64,000 nt of DNA, from NCBI GenBank assembly GCA_024682075.1, contig JAIKZQ010000007.1:43421-107420 (forward strand), written 5' to 3'. The notes beneath the pieces are model-generated. The model was not told the origin of the DNA. It worked only from the letters and a program-made list of their open reading frames with translations, and did no database searches. The position numbers were made by a program, and so were the translations under genes. Source of the stretch: Lachnospiraceae bacterium (GTDB lineage: Bacteria > Bacillota > Clostridia > Lachnospirales > Lachnospiraceae). Of the stretch, positions 7,602 to 16,214 are shown piece by piece (the first letter of the stretch is position 1; every line of letters begins with the position of its first letter).

Positions 7602-8951
7602 ATGAGAAAAAACGCCAAAACTATCGCTTTCCACAGCCTGGGATGCAAGGTAAATGCATACGAGACGGAAATAATGATCCAAGATGCACAATCTGCAGGG
7701 TATGAAATTGTGCAGTTTTCACAGATTTCCGACATATATGTCATCAATACATGCACCGTAACAAATATTGCGGACAGAAAAAGCAGACAAATGCTCCACA
7801 GAGCAAGGAAGCTCAATCCGGACGCAGTAGTGGTCGCAGTGGGATGTTACGTCCAGACCGGAGGCGAGAAACTGCTGAAAGACCCTCTCGTGGACATATG
7901 CATCGGCAACAACCACAAGGGCGAACTGGTAAAGATACTGGACGAATACTTTGAAGAGCAGGGCCAAAAAGCTGCTATGGTGGATGATCTGGCCATACCC
8001 TCGGATTATGAGAGAATGACCCTCACGCAGCTTTCGGACAGAGTAAGGACCTTTGTGAAGATACAGGACGGCTGCAATCAGTTCTGCTCCTATTGTGCAA
8101 TACCTCTTGCAAGAGGCCGCGTCCGCTCTCGAAGCAAAGAGGACATCCTTGATGAGATCAGGGGACTGGTGGACAAAGGATGCAGGGAGATCGTGCTGAC
8201 CGGGATACATGTCGGATCATACGGGATCGACATGGACGAAAACGGTAATGCATCCGGTGACTACGGCGGAAACAGCAGGCTCATCGATCTTGTCGAAGAG
8301 ATAGCCGGCATCCCCGGATTAGACCGCCTGAGATTAAGTTCCGTCGAGCCCCGCATCATAACGGATGAAAACGCCCGCAGACTGTCAGAGCTCCCCAATC
8401 TGTGCCCTCATTTCCATCTGTCCCTTCAGAGCGGATGTGATGAGACGCTGAAAAGAATGAACAGGCACTACACCACCGATGTGTACTATCATAGCGTGCT
8501 TGCCCTCAGGAGATATTTCGACGATCCGGCCATCACGACCGATGTCATCGCGGGATTCCCCGGCGAGACCGAAGAAGAATTCGTCCAGACTGTCGAGTTC
8601 CTTAAAAAGGTCGCATTTTCCGACATGCATGTCTTCAAATACTCTCCGAGGAAAAACACGAAAGCCGCGGCAATGAAAGACCAGATACCCGAAGAGGTCA
8701 AGAGCAGCCGAAGCGACGTGCTCCTCGACCTTGCCCTGAGCCTGTCCGGCGAATACATGAAACGCCATACAGGGAAGACTTCGGAGATCCTGATAGAAGA
8801 AGAAAGATCCATATTCGGAAAAGAATACATGATCGGGCACACCCCCGATTACATCCTCGCCGCTGTTCCTTCGAACGGGCAGGAAGCAGGAGACAAAGTA
8901 AAAGTGACTCTCACCGGGATACTGACCGAAGAGATCATGAGCGCAGAGTAA
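7602..8951 (+). CDS. mtaB: tRNA t6A37 methylthiotransferase MtaB
   Basis: A 449-residue methylthiotransferase of the radical-SAM family that adds a methylthio group to t6A at position 37. Domains in order: UPF0004 N-terminal cluster domain (HSLGCKVNAYETE, CTVT, VGCYVQ), radical-SAM core with the cluster motif CNQFCSYCAIPLARGRVRSR, and C-terminal TRAM domain. The KVNAYET wording and length fit MtaB rather than MiaB or RimO. The ribosome binding site is weak, and no in-frame alternative start exists before an upstream TGA. Confidence 0.93.
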   Translation: MRKNAKTIAFHSLGCKVNAYETEIMIQDAQSAGYEIVQFSQISDIYVINTCTVTNIADRKSRQMLHRARKLNPDAVVVAVGCYVQTGGEKLLKDPLVDICIGNNHKGELVKILDEYFEEQGQKAAMVDDLAIPSDYERMTLTQLSDRVRTFVKIQDGCNQFCSYCAIPLARGRVRSRSKEDILDEIRGLVDKGCREIVLTGIHVGSYGIDMDENGNASGDYGGNSRLIDLVEEIAGIPGLDRLRLSSVEPRIITDENARRLSELPNLCPHFHLSLQSGCDETLKRMNRHYTTDVYYHSVLALRRYFDDPAITTDVIAGFPGETEEEFVQTVEFLKKVAFSDMHVFKYSPRKNTKAAAMKDQIPEEVKSSRSDVLLDLALSLSGEYMKRHTGKTSEILIEEERSIFGKEYMIGHTPDYILAAVPSNGQEAGDKVKVTLTGILTEEIMSAE

Positions 8952-8970
8952 AACGAAAAACAAGGAAAAC

Positions 8971-9066
8971 GAGGGGAGGGAACGAGGGGACGGTTCCGAC
9001 GTTCACAAAGTGAACAATGGAACCGTCCCCTCGTTCCCCCTCGTCCCCTCGTTTTCCCTCGTTTTT
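8971..9066. repeat. REP-like imperfect palindrome acting as bidirectional terminator
   Basis: A 17-bp outer stem (8981-8997 with 9019-9035) containing GGGGACGGTTCC / GGAACCGTCCCC encloses an inner GTTCAC-AAA-GTGAAC hairpin. Flanking ACGAGGGGA / TCCCCTCGT segments extend it further, ending in TTTTTT on the plus strand. It lies exactly between the convergent mtaB and xylanase genes. The GGGACGGTTCC core resembles REP elements mobilised by REP-associated tyrosine transposases; only one copy is in this window. Confidence 0.75.
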
Positions 9067-9077
9067 TGTCTCATCGA

Positions 9078-10307
9078 TCATTCAAGCGTGAACTTTGAAC
9101 TTCCCTCGGATCCGTCAGCATTCTTAAATGCAGCTTCGTACTCGCCCTTGAATCCGGTAACCTCGGCGTATCCCTCGCTGTCGGTGTGAACGGTGTAATC
9201 TGTGGTCCACTCTTCTTTGACAAGTCTCTTCAGCTCATCATAAGCAGGCTTTGCAGTTCCGTCCTTCCTGATAAGGCCGGCGGGAGCCCCGAGCCATGCT
9301 CCGTCCACGAAATCCCATCCGGTTATCGCCTCCACCTTCGGATGTGCAAAGAGCAGTTCATACATTTCCTTCCACTCTTTACGCTGTCTTTCTTCTCCTT
9401 CGGGAGTCGTGGGCCATTCATCCGGCTGATAATCGTTAAGATCAACGATCTCAGGGGGCATCAGTTCACCCGAGATAAGGGTATTTTCCGTAAAATGCAG
9501 AGGCAGTCCGAAGAATGAGAATCTCTCGAGAATGTCCTCAAGTTTTTCTTTTCCCATATATCCCTGATGCTGGTGAGTCTGTATTCCGATAGCCGAAACG
9601 GGAACCCCTGCATTGAGAAGTCCGTCGATCAATATGCGGTAGCTCTCCGAAAGATTGAAATCATTGATAAGAAGCGTCGCATCGGGATTGGCAGCCTTGG
9701 CCGCATCAAATACTTCCTTGCAAAGCTTTATCCTTCCGAGGTCCTTGCATATCCTGGTGACAGCGTTGTCATATCTGTCATACACCTGCATGATGACCAC
9801 TTCGTTGATGACATCCCACACATCTATGACACCCTTGAACGCGGAGACGTCACGATTGATCCTGTCCAGCTGCTTGCTGAGAATGGTGGCATTGTCATAA
9901 TTCATCAGCCAGTCTGCACATACGGTGTGCCAGCAGAGAGGATGACCCTTGAGCTTCACTCCGTGCTTTTGGAAATACTTTGCCGTGCGCATATGGTTTT
10001 CAAAATTCGTCTGTCCCTCAACATGCTCATAGGTACCCCAGTAAAAATGCATGGTGCCGAAATTGAACAAGTCGAGCCATTTATGCGATATCCCGTTGAT
10101 GACATCGAACCGCTCTGCGGGAATAGGGCAGCTCGCCCTCTCCTCTTCGGTCATCTCCTCGGGGGGAATGAAATCATTTGCTCCGCTTCCGAAGAGAAAC
10201 TTATGGTTAACAAGCTTCACACGCACATCCTGATCTGCTGCTGCCTGTCCATTTTCATCGGTGAATCTGATCCGCTGTGTGGCTTTTCTGTGACTAAGAT
10301 CGCTCAT
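9078..10307 (-). CDS. GH10 endo-1,4-beta-xylanase, probably cytoplasmic
   Basis: A 409-residue family 10 glycoside hydrolase. After a short N-terminal beta region (RIRFTDENGQ), the TIM barrel carries HPLCWH, the acid/base glutamate E169 in VWDVINEV, the motif IGIQTHQH and the nucleophile E274 in LHFTENT. A small C-terminal beta domain (TTDYTVHTDSEGYAEV) follows. No signal peptide is visible, so it probably cleaves imported xylo-oligosaccharides. The ATG at 10307 follows GGAGGAAAGG; the upstream 13 codons lack a site. Other carbohydrate-active genes lie far away (esterase at 49346, GH3 at 59800). Confidence 0.93.
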   Translation of the reverse strand: MSDLSHRKATQRIRFTDENGQAAADQDVRVKLVNHKFLFGSGANDFIPPEEMTEEERASCPIPAERFDVINGISHKWLDLFNFGTMHFYWGTYEHVEGQTNFENHMRTAKYFQKHGVKLKGHPLCWHTVCADWLMNYDNATILSKQLDRINRDVSAFKGVIDVWDVINEVVIMQVYDRYDNAVTRICKDLGRIKLCKEVFDAAKAANPDATLLINDFNLSESYRILIDGLLNAGVPVSAIGIQTHQHQGYMGKEKLEDILERFSFFGLPLHFTENTLISGELMPPEIVDLNDYQPDEWPTTPEGEERQRKEWKEMYELLFAHPKVEAITGWDFVDGAWLGAPAGLIRKDGTAKPAYDELKRLVKEEWTTDYTVHTDSEGYAEVTGFKGEYEAAFKNADGSEGSSKFTLE

Positions 10308-10347
10308 TACCTTTCCTCCGTAATGGGTGTTTTCGGTTACTTTCATG

Positions 10348-10356
10348 ATTATATCA
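10348..10356 (-). promoter_or_regulatory. extended -10 promoter of the xylanase gene
   Basis: On the minus strand TGATATAAT gives a perfect -10 hexamer with a TG extension, about 41 bases before the ATG. No convincing -35 is present, as is usual for extended -10 promoters. Confidence 0.5.
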
Positions 10357-10502
10357 TGCAGAGGACTTCAATTATCTCGAGTTATTGCCGTGATTTAGCC
10401 TACTTTTTGCTATCGGGGATATATATTTGTGGTAAAATTACGCATATGGTCAAAAGAAACATCGCCGCATGATGACCGTGGCGAAAAACGGAGGGAATCT
10501 CA

Positions 10503-10940
10503 ATGAATATCGATCAATTGCAAAAAGACATGATTGCCGCAATGAAGGCCCATGACAAGGAAAGAAAGGATGCGATCTCCTCGGTGATCCAGGCTGTAAA
10601 GAAGGTAGCCATCGATGAAGGTCACAGGGACGACATCGGCGAAGAACTTGTAAACCGCGTGATCCAGAAAGAGCTCAAGTCCGTCCAGGAACAGATAGAT
10701 TCCTGTCCTGCGGACAGAACGGAACTCAGGGCCGAATACCAGTTCCGTTATGACGTAATAGCGGAATATGCTCCCAAGCTGCTCAGCGCCGAAGAAGTGG
10801 AAGCGATCCTCAAGGAAAAGTTTGCTGATGTGCTTGCTACCGGCAACAAGGGACAGATCATGAAGACCGTGATGCCCGAGCTCAAGGGAAAAGCGGACGG
10901 AAAAGTGATAAACGAAGTGGTTGCAGCGCTCTGCAACTGA
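10503..10940 (+). CDS. yqeY: YqeY/GatB-tail family protein
   Basis: A 145-residue YqeY-like protein with the family opening LQKDMIAAMKAHDKERKDAISSV and the C-terminal GatB-like tail (KGQIMKTVMPELKGKADGKVINEVV) related to the tRNA-binding end of amidotransferase subunit B. Its function is not established; a tRNA-linked role is inferred from the domain. GGAGGGAATCTCA precedes the ATG. It stands alone with its own terminator. Confidence 0.9.
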   Translation: MNIDQLQKDMIAAMKAHDKERKDAISSVIQAVKKVAIDEGHRDDIGEELVNRVIQKELKSVQEQIDSCPADRTELRAEYQFRYDVIAEYAPKLLSAEEVEAILKEKFADVLATGNKGQIMKTVMPELKGKADGKVINEVVAALCN

Positions 10941-10945
10941 TAACA

Positions 10946-10980
10946 AAACGGGCAGTGCAGCGGCACTGCCCGTTTCTCTT
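10946..10980 (+). terminator. intrinsic terminator of yqeY
   Basis: A perfect 13-bp stem, AAACGGGCAGTGC paired with GCACTGCCCGTTT, four-base loop, followed by CTCTT. The A-rich 5' side makes it usable in both directions. Confidence 0.8.
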
Positions 10981-11005
10981 ACTATCCGTATTTTCCTTAT
11001 ATTTC

Positions 11006-11395
11006 TTATGTCGGGGCACCGTAAAGCACAAAGTAGATTATCATCGAGAGAATATCTATGAGCAGCACGGCTCCGAATATGATCCCCGCTATCTTAAGTC
11101 CTTTCTTTGCCTTTTTCCGGTTTTCTTCTGTAAACAGTTTTTCCTTTATGCTGCCTGCCTTGTCAGCACCTTCCGAAGATTTTTCGGCAGAAGCGGGTGC
11201 CTTGTCCAGTATCAACTCGTCAAGCGTGATCCCGAACAGGTCGCTCATTGCCACCAGTTTTTCCATATCGGGAGAAGAATCACCGACTTCCCACTTCGAA
11301 ACAGTCTGTCGGGACACATTAAGGCGGGATGCAAGTTCCTCCTGGGACAGGCCCTTTTGTTTGCGGAGTTCGTATAATTTGTTATTAAATTCCAT
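11006..11395 (-). CDS. membrane-anchored XRE-family regulator
   Basis: A 129-residue protein. Residues 1-65 are a Cro/C1-type helix-turn-helix (LRKQKGLSQEELASRLNVSRQTVSKWEVGDSSPD); a linker rich in Ala, Ser and Lys leads to one transmembrane helix near residues 103-124. Such tethered XRE regulators often control a neighbouring membrane protein. Its start overlaps the end of the CPBP protease gene by 11 bases, so the two are co-translated and the regulator may control their shared promoter, where a palindrome lies at 12349-12366. Confidence 0.85.
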   Translation of the reverse strand: MEFNNKLYELRKQKGLSQEELASRLNVSRQTVSKWEVGDSSPDMEKLVAMSDLFGITLDELILDKAPASAEKSSEGADKAGSIKEKLFTEENRKKAKKGLKIAGIIFGAVLLIDILSMIIYFVLYGAPT

Positions 11396-12266
11396 TTTCC
11401 TGCACCTCCGCTTTTCGATCCTTTCCGGCTCTTATCATCAAAATTGCGATCAGGCAGACGATCACATATGCGACAAATGCGATCACCGATGATTCTATGC
11501 CGAATTCTCCTCCGGTTATGGCAAAGGAATCCGTTTTCAGCACATATGTCATGAGAGAGTAATCACTTGCCTGCTCCGATACGGCAAAGAATCCGCCGAG
11601 GATCACAATGTTCCAGATCACATGGGTCAGGGCATTGCACCATAAAGTACCGTCTTCGATGCAGATAAGGGAAAACATGATCCCGACTGCCGTTCCCGCG
11701 AGGATCACCAGCACACAGCTTCCCACGGAAAAATCCATTCCGATCGTATGCACCACGCCGAAAAGCACTGAGGGGATCAAAATTCCCGCTTTGGTGCCGA
11801 ATGCTTTCTCAAGCGATCTGAAAATAACTCCCCTGAAAACAATCTCCTCCACGAGCCCGGCGCCCAGGCTGCCATAAACCACACCGGCAGACAGGATAAT
11901 GAGTTTTTCACTCATATCCATTACGGAAGGCACGTATTCACCCGACACAAAAAGAAGATAAACAGCCGTGACCGTGACAGGGAGCAGTATTGCGATGATC
12001 AGCCATTTGATCCTGATCCTAAAGCCCAAGATGCCGAACTCCGAGATCTTCACATGCATCAGCTTTTCATAAAAGAGCTTCACCGCAAAAAAGACCAGTA
12101 CCGGATACAGGATCCCGGCCAGTGCATTACAGACAGCGGCATGAACTCCTGCCGTTACCAGCAGAGTTGCAAGCAGCCCCGCCAAAATCTGTGACACCAG
12201 CAATATGACAATTGCTGCCAGTGAACATCCGATTGCTTTACCTTTACTCATCTTAATGTTTTCCAT
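11385..12266 (-). CDS. CPBP-family intramembrane metalloprotease
   Basis: A 293-residue polytopic protein with about eight hydrophobic segments. The CPBP/Abi motifs are present: GLVEEIVFRGVIFR (EExxxR), a second conserved segment with FGVVHTIG containing the metal-binding histidine, and a further histidine in NALTHVIWN. Members act in prenyl-protein cleavage in eukaryotes and in bacteriocin self-immunity or unknown tasks in bacteria. GGAGGAAAA precedes the ATG. It forms an operon with the tethered XRE regulator. Confidence 0.88.
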   Translation of the reverse strand: MENIKMSKGKAIGCSLAAIVILLVSQILAGLLATLLVTAGVHAAVCNALAGILYPVLVFFAVKLFYEKLMHVKISEFGILGFRIRIKWLIIAILLPVTVTAVYLLFVSGEYVPSVMDMSEKLIILSAGVVYGSLGAGLVEEIVFRGVIFRSLEKAFGTKAGILIPSVLFGVVHTIGMDFSVGSCVLVILAGTAVGIMFSLICIEDGTLWCNALTHVIWNIVILGGFFAVSEQASDYSLMTYVLKTDSFAITGGEFGIESSVIAFVAYVIVCLIAILMIRAGKDRKAEVQENGI

Positions 12267-12348
12267 TTTTCCTCCTTTTGCAAAAACATTTGATGAATAA
12301 ATCGTAAAGCGATGCCATGTTTTTCACTACCAACTATGCCTTGCAATC

Positions 12349-12366
12349 TGTCAACGCAGGTTGACA
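12349..12366. promoter_or_regulatory. operator-like palindrome TGTCAAC-N4-GTTGACA
   Basis: A perfect 7-4-7 inverted repeat 83 bases upstream of the CPBP start. Its left arm, read on the minus strand, contains TTGACA, a consensus -35 element, though the matching -10 (GGTAGT) is poor. A repressor dimer here would cover the promoter; the operon's own XRE protein is the obvious candidate. Confidence 0.4.
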
Positions 12367-12418
12367 ATCCTGTTAAAATCTTTGGCAAAGCACTGTTTTC
12401 CGGGCTTTTTCCCATTTT

Positions 12419-12871
12419 TCACAATTTGTACTGCATGAAATTCCCGTTATGGGTAAAGCCGTATGCCGTATATAATTTCACGCCCATATCCGATGCGGTT
12501 ATCTGAACCGTACCGCATCCATATGCCCTCGCCTCCTCCACGACCCTGTGGAGAAGTTCTTTGGCGATTCCTTTTCGTCTGTAACGGGGATCTGTATACA
12601 TGCTGGACAAAAGGCCGATCCTTCCGGAGGGACATCCGAAATAGGGGGGCTTCTCGACAAAGGACATTCCGCTGGTACCTATGATAAGGTCACCGTCAAG
12701 AGCCAGCCAGGAAACAAATGTTCCGTCAGACATGTGACGGTCGTAATAATCCCTGAGATGGGGGACCAGATCTATGTCCTCCTTAGCCCCCTCTTCTCTG
12801 AGCTGAGTGATGCGCATGTCTATAAAAGTATCAAGATCTTCCTGTGTGAGTCTTCTATAAACTATTTCCAC
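12419..12871 (-). CDS. GNAT-family N-acetyltransferase
   Basis: A 150-residue acetyltransferase with the acetyl-CoA loop DPRYRRKGIAKELLHRVVEEA and the C-terminal pattern VKLYTAYGFTHN. Substrate unknown. The start is taken as GTG at 12871, six bases after GGAGGGG; the frame extends five codons further, but that part overlaps the ribosome binding site. Confidence 0.88.
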   Translation of the reverse strand: MEIVYRRLTQEDLDTFIDMRITQLREEGAKEDIDLVPHLRDYYDRHMSDGTFVSWLALDGDLIIGTSGMSFVEKPPYFGCPSGRIGLLSSMYTDPRYRRKGIAKELLHRVVEEARAYGCGTVQITASDMGVKLYTAYGFTHNGNFMQYKL

Positions 12872-12920
12872 GATTTTCCCCTCCACCCGGTATGATCCTT
12901 TAAAAATATGTCTTCACGCC

Positions 12921-14138
12921 TCAGGACATGGGAGGCTGCTCGGGAGGCTCGGATGTTTGCTGAACAGCCGTATGTGTATCAGGCCGAGCGGGCTGTTGCA
13001 GATAAGGATGATCCGGCTGCTGCAGATAAGGATGGTCCGGCTGTTGCAGGTAAAGTTGATCCGGCTGCTGAAGGTAGGGCTGACCGGGTTGCTGGCCATA
13101 GGGCTGACCCGGTTGCTGTGCGTAATGCTGGGCAGGCTGCTGACCATAGGGCTGAGCGGGCTGCTGACCATAGGGCTGGGCAGGTTGCTGGCCATAGGGC
13201 TGAGCGGGCTGCTGCATCACGGGCTGAGCCCCGGGTCTGGTGCATCCGCAGTTTCCGCAAAAATCATATGCCGAAGCCATTCCGCACCTGGGGCAGTACC
13301 ATACGGTCCCCAGAGGACGCTGTGCCCCGCACCTGGAGCAGAAATTCATGACATTAGTAGTTCCGCATCCGCAGATCCACTGTCCTGCGACATTCGGCAC
13401 ATACACACCCTGAATGCCACCAGGATAAACAACTATGCAGAAATCATTCTTGGATGAATGCACGACCGTGATGACTGAAAAAACAAACATCACTATGACA
13501 AACACGAGCCACAAAAGCATGCTCAGGCCGGTCAGGAGGTCCTGGCCCGTTGCCACGCCTCCGAGGATGATACCGTCATATAATCCATGCACAAGGATCG
13601 GGACGATCAGAGCAAGCTCGTTATATTTCGAATAATCCTTGCTGTTTGCAAGAGAAGCCTGCTTGGCCTTGCTGTAGAAATATCCCATGAACACCGCGAA
13701 GCTCGCATGTCCGGGTACGGCCGTGAACATTCTCATGACACCTATTCCCCATCCGCTGCTGAGGACATATCCGACATTTTCGATAGCCGCAAAACCGAGC
13801 GAGGCGAAAACCGCATAGACAATAGCGTCATAGCTGTAATTGAAGTTCCTGTTCTTCCAGGTGATCAGCCTCAGGACCATGTACTTTCCGAGTTCCTCTA
13901 TAGGTCCGACGACTATCATTGCCATGAGCACGGATTTCAGAACGGATTCGTACGGGACGATCGCATCAAATATCAGTTCCGCGACAACTTCAACTATCAC
14001 GGCAGGTATAGCCGTTCCCATGCCCGCGAAGAACAGACCGATCAAAAGCCCCATCGGTTCTTTTTCTTTCTTGTCATTAACATAGATTATTATGAGCAGT
14101 ACGATAACAGGGATAAGTGCCAGTGCAAATAAAAACAT
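12921..14138 (-). CDS. PrsW-family protease with zinc ribbons and a Pro/Gln repeat tail
   Basis: A 405-residue protein. About residues 1-225 are the multi-pass PrsW domain with the family motifs EELGKY, AAIENVGY, VPGHASFAV and HGLYDG, which hold the putative catalytic glutamates and histidines. Next come two zinc-ribbon pairs (CGCGTTNVMNFCSRCG and CPRCGMASAYDFCGNCG), then a tail of eight-residue repeats of the type QQPAQPYG. In Bacillus PrsW starts cleavage of the anti-sigma factor RsiW; no anti-sigma gene is nearby. The ribbons and tail are a non-standard addition that should face the cytoplasm. GGAGATCAGAT precedes the ATG. Confidence 0.88.
   Translation of the reverse strand: MFLFALALIPVIVLLIIIYVNDKKEKEPMGLLIGLFFAGMGTAIPAVIVEVVAELIFDAIVPYESVLKSVLMAMIVVGPIEELGKYMVLRLITWKNRNFNYSYDAIVYAVFASLGFAAIENVGYVLSSGWGIGVMRMFTAVPGHASFAVFMGYFYSKAKQASLANSKDYSKYNELALIVPILVHGLYDGIILGGVATGQDLLTGLSMLLWLVFVIVMFVFSVITVVHSSKNDFCIVVYPGGIQGVYVPNVAGQWICGCGTTNVMNFCSRCGAQRPLGTVWYCPRCGMASAYDFCGNCGCTRPGAQPVMQQPAQPYGQQPAQPYGQQPAQPYGQQPAQHYAQQPGQPYGQQPGQPYLQQPDQLYLQQPDHPYLQQPDHPYLQQPARPDTHTAVQQTSEPPEQPPMS
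12986..13216 (-). repeat. 24-bp tandem coding repeats in the PrsW tail
   Basis: About nine to ten degenerate 24-bp units encode QQPxQPYG or QQPDHPYL. The right-hand units (upstream in the gene) are nearly identical and the downstream ones have drifted. Copy number is likely to vary between strains. Confidence 0.8.
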
Positions 14139-14195
14139 ATCTGATCTCCATTATTCAAATCGTTGTTTTATGGGAACTTATGGCATATGGACCGT

Positions 14196-15371
14196 TCATC
14201 TTCTCGTAAACCTGCGGAGGCCGGGGATCACGTCCTCAAGTGCAGATGCGGCAGCTTCCATCTCTTCCTGTGTGGTGAATGCCGACATTGAGATCCTGAT
14301 GGTTGATTCCAAAAGGCTCTTATCAAGCCCGATCGAGGAAAGCGTTGCGGACGGAGCTCTCTTATGAGTGGAGCATGCGCTTCCGGCAGAGACATATATT
14401 CCCTGACCCTCAAGAGAATGCAGAAGCACCTCGGCCCTTACATCCTTTACCGATACCGATATGATATGAGGAGCCGTTTCACAGATCTTCGCCGGATCTT
14501 CGGAGACAAGTCCGTTAACGCTTACTCCATCGATCTGCGTGATGCGCTCAATGAACTTCGTCTTGAGGTCATATAGTTTTCTGACATCAGCGTCATAATC
14601 CGAATAAAGCATCTTTGCAGCCATTGCCATGCCGGCTATTCCGGGGACGTTTTCGGTTCCGGACCTGATACCTTTCTGCTGGCCGCCACCGTAATTGACC
14701 GGAACTATCCTTACACCGTCTGCGACATACAGGAAGCCGCACCCTTTCGGTCCGTGGATCTTGTGTGAGCTCGCGCTCATAAGATCGATCTTCATCCTGC
14801 CGGGATTAATCTGTGCCTTCCCGAATCCCTGAACCGCATCCACGTGAAAATAACAATCGGGGCACTTTTCCTTTATGATCCCGCCCGCTTCCGCGACCGG
14901 CTGAACCGATCCGATCTCATTATTCGTATGCATTATCGAGACAAGTATGGTATCCGGAGTAAGGGCATCCGACAATTCATCAAGGCTTATCCTTCCGCTC
15001 CGGTCTGTTCCGAGATACGTCACGGTGAAGCCCTCATCCTCAAGATGCTTCATGGTATTGAGCACTGCCGGATGCTCCACCTTCGTGGTTATCAGATTTC
15101 TGCCCCTTCTTTCCAGGGCATGTGCCGCACCGATGATCGCCATATTGTCGGATTCGGTTCCGCCGGAAGTAAAATATATGTTTTTATCATTGCATGACAA
15201 AATGCCCGCAAGGATCTTTGAAGCTTCCCTGACATGTCCCTCGGCAACGACTCCGAGATGATGCATGCTGGAGGGATTGCCGTAATCCACGGTCATCAGC
15301 TTTGCCATATGCTCTGCCACTTCGGGGAAAACCCTTGTCGTGGCTGAATTATCAAGATAGATTTCCTGCAT
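14196..15371 (-). CDS. cysteine desulfurase (IscS/NifS type)
   Basis: A 391-residue PLP enzyme that releases sulfur from cysteine. The PLP lysine is in SASSHKIHGPKG, the pyridine-binding region in HVDAVQGFGK, and the catalytic cysteine in SAGSACSTHKRAPS. Size and the HxACST-like loop fit group I desulfurases, which often serve ThiI; thiI lies at 5990 but in a separate operon. The ATG at 15371 is preferred to GTG at 15374, with AAAGG eight bases upstream. Confidence 0.93.
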   Translation of the reverse strand: MQEIYLDNSATTRVFPEVAEHMAKLMTVDYGNPSSMHHLGVVAEGHVREASKILAGILSCNDKNIYFTSGGTESDNMAIIGAAHALERRGRNLITTKVEHPAVLNTMKHLEDEGFTVTYLGTDRSGRISLDELSDALTPDTILVSIMHTNNEIGSVQPVAEAGGIIKEKCPDCYFHVDAVQGFGKAQINPGRMKIDLMSASSHKIHGPKGCGFLYVADGVRIVPVNYGGGQQKGIRSGTENVPGIAGMAMAAKMLYSDYDADVRKLYDLKTKFIERITQIDGVSVNGLVSEDPAKICETAPHIISVSVKDVRAEVLLHSLEGQGIYVSAGSACSTHKRAPSATLSSIGLDKSLLESTIRISMSAFTTQEEMEAAASALEDVIPGLRRFTRR

Positions 15372-15391
15372 CACGAATGCCTTTCATGCGA

Positions 15392-16189
15392 TCAATAAAT
15401 TCCCACGGCCACCTTGATCAGATATAGGATAAGCAGATGTGCCGGGTAAAAAATATAGAAAAACCACTTGTTTACCTTTGACTTTCTTCCGGCTTTCCCG
15501 TCATAGAAGAAGATAAGGATGACAGGCACGAGGAAGATTCCGAGCTGAAACAGGTTATTCAGATTACCGGTTGCCAGTGCGGGAATCACCGTGATAAATA
15601 ACACCACAAACGCGGCAACGGCACAGAACGAAATCCACTTTGCAACAGGTCTTTCCCTGTACGTGAATGAGAACAGTGCCCACAGGACTGCGAAGACAGG
15701 CCAGTCACCGAATATGGACAAAATGCACATGATTATCACAAGGATGACCTTCACGGCTTTGGGAGCCTTGAGCCTGTCCCACATCCACACCGTGATGAAC
15801 GCAATAAAAAGTGTATAGATCATTCCCGGGCCCATGCCAAAAAGTGTTCCGCTTTCAAACAGACTGAACGGGATCCAGGATATGAGTGCAAAAATACCGA
15901 GTCTGATGGCATACTTCTTACGATCCCTCGTATAGTAATAACCTTCCGCAAGAAGAACAGACATTGTAGGACCGGTCAGTCTTCCAATGACATGCATGAT
16001 CTGTCCGAGCAGCGATTCCGTCGGAACGAATCCCCACGCAATGTGATCGATCAGCATCGCAATTATCAGAAGATACTTGAGCTGATTCCTGTTCATCTTA
16101 AAGGATGCGCCGGTTCCGTTACTGCTGCCGGTTTCATTAATGACTTCCGTTTCCGTACTGCTGTTTGTTTCAGCAATCTCTTCGTTCAT
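15392..16189 (-). CDS. TraX-family membrane protein
   Basis: A 265-residue polytopic protein of the TraX family (KMNRNQLKYLLIIAMLIDHIAWGF, then GRLTGPTMSVLLAEGYYYT). F-plasmid TraX acetylates pilin, but chromosomal members in Firmicutes are common and uncharacterised; they look like membrane O-acyltransferases. The first 35 residues are a hydrophilic Ser/Thr/Glu-rich stretch. The ATG at 16189 follows GAGGGG at nine bases; the longer frame has no site. Confidence 0.82.
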   Translation of the reverse strand: MNEEIAETNSSTETEVINETGSSNGTGASFKMNRNQLKYLLIIAMLIDHIAWGFVPTESLLGQIMHVIGRLTGPTMSVLLAEGYYYTRDRKKYAIRLGIFALISWIPFSLFESGTLFGMGPGMIYTLFIAFITVWMWDRLKAPKAVKVILVIIMCILSIFGDWPVFAVLWALFSFTYRERPVAKWISFCAVAAFVVLFITVIPALATGNLNNLFQLGIFLVPVILIFFYDGKAGRKSKVNKWFFYIFYPAHLLILYLIKVAVGIY

Positions 16190-16214
16190 TTCATAATTCC
16201 CCTCATAAAATATT

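Noticed and set aside
7730..7741. GACATATATGTC palindrome
   Set aside because: It lies within mtaB coding sequence and is shorter than the intergenic copies; explained by the encoded residues DIYVI.
12986..13216. CRISPR-like regular repeats
   Set aside because: The 24-bp units are tandem without spacers and encode a protein repeat in frame with PrsW.
12908..13351. Open frame on the plus strand encoding an Ala/Asp/Arg-rich repeat protein
   Set aside because: It is the reverse shadow of the PrsW Pro/Gln repeats; it has no ribosome binding site and no family pattern.
15392..16189. TraX-like gene as sign of a conjugative element
   Set aside because: No other transfer genes are nearby, composition matches neighbours, and chromosomal TraX relatives are common.
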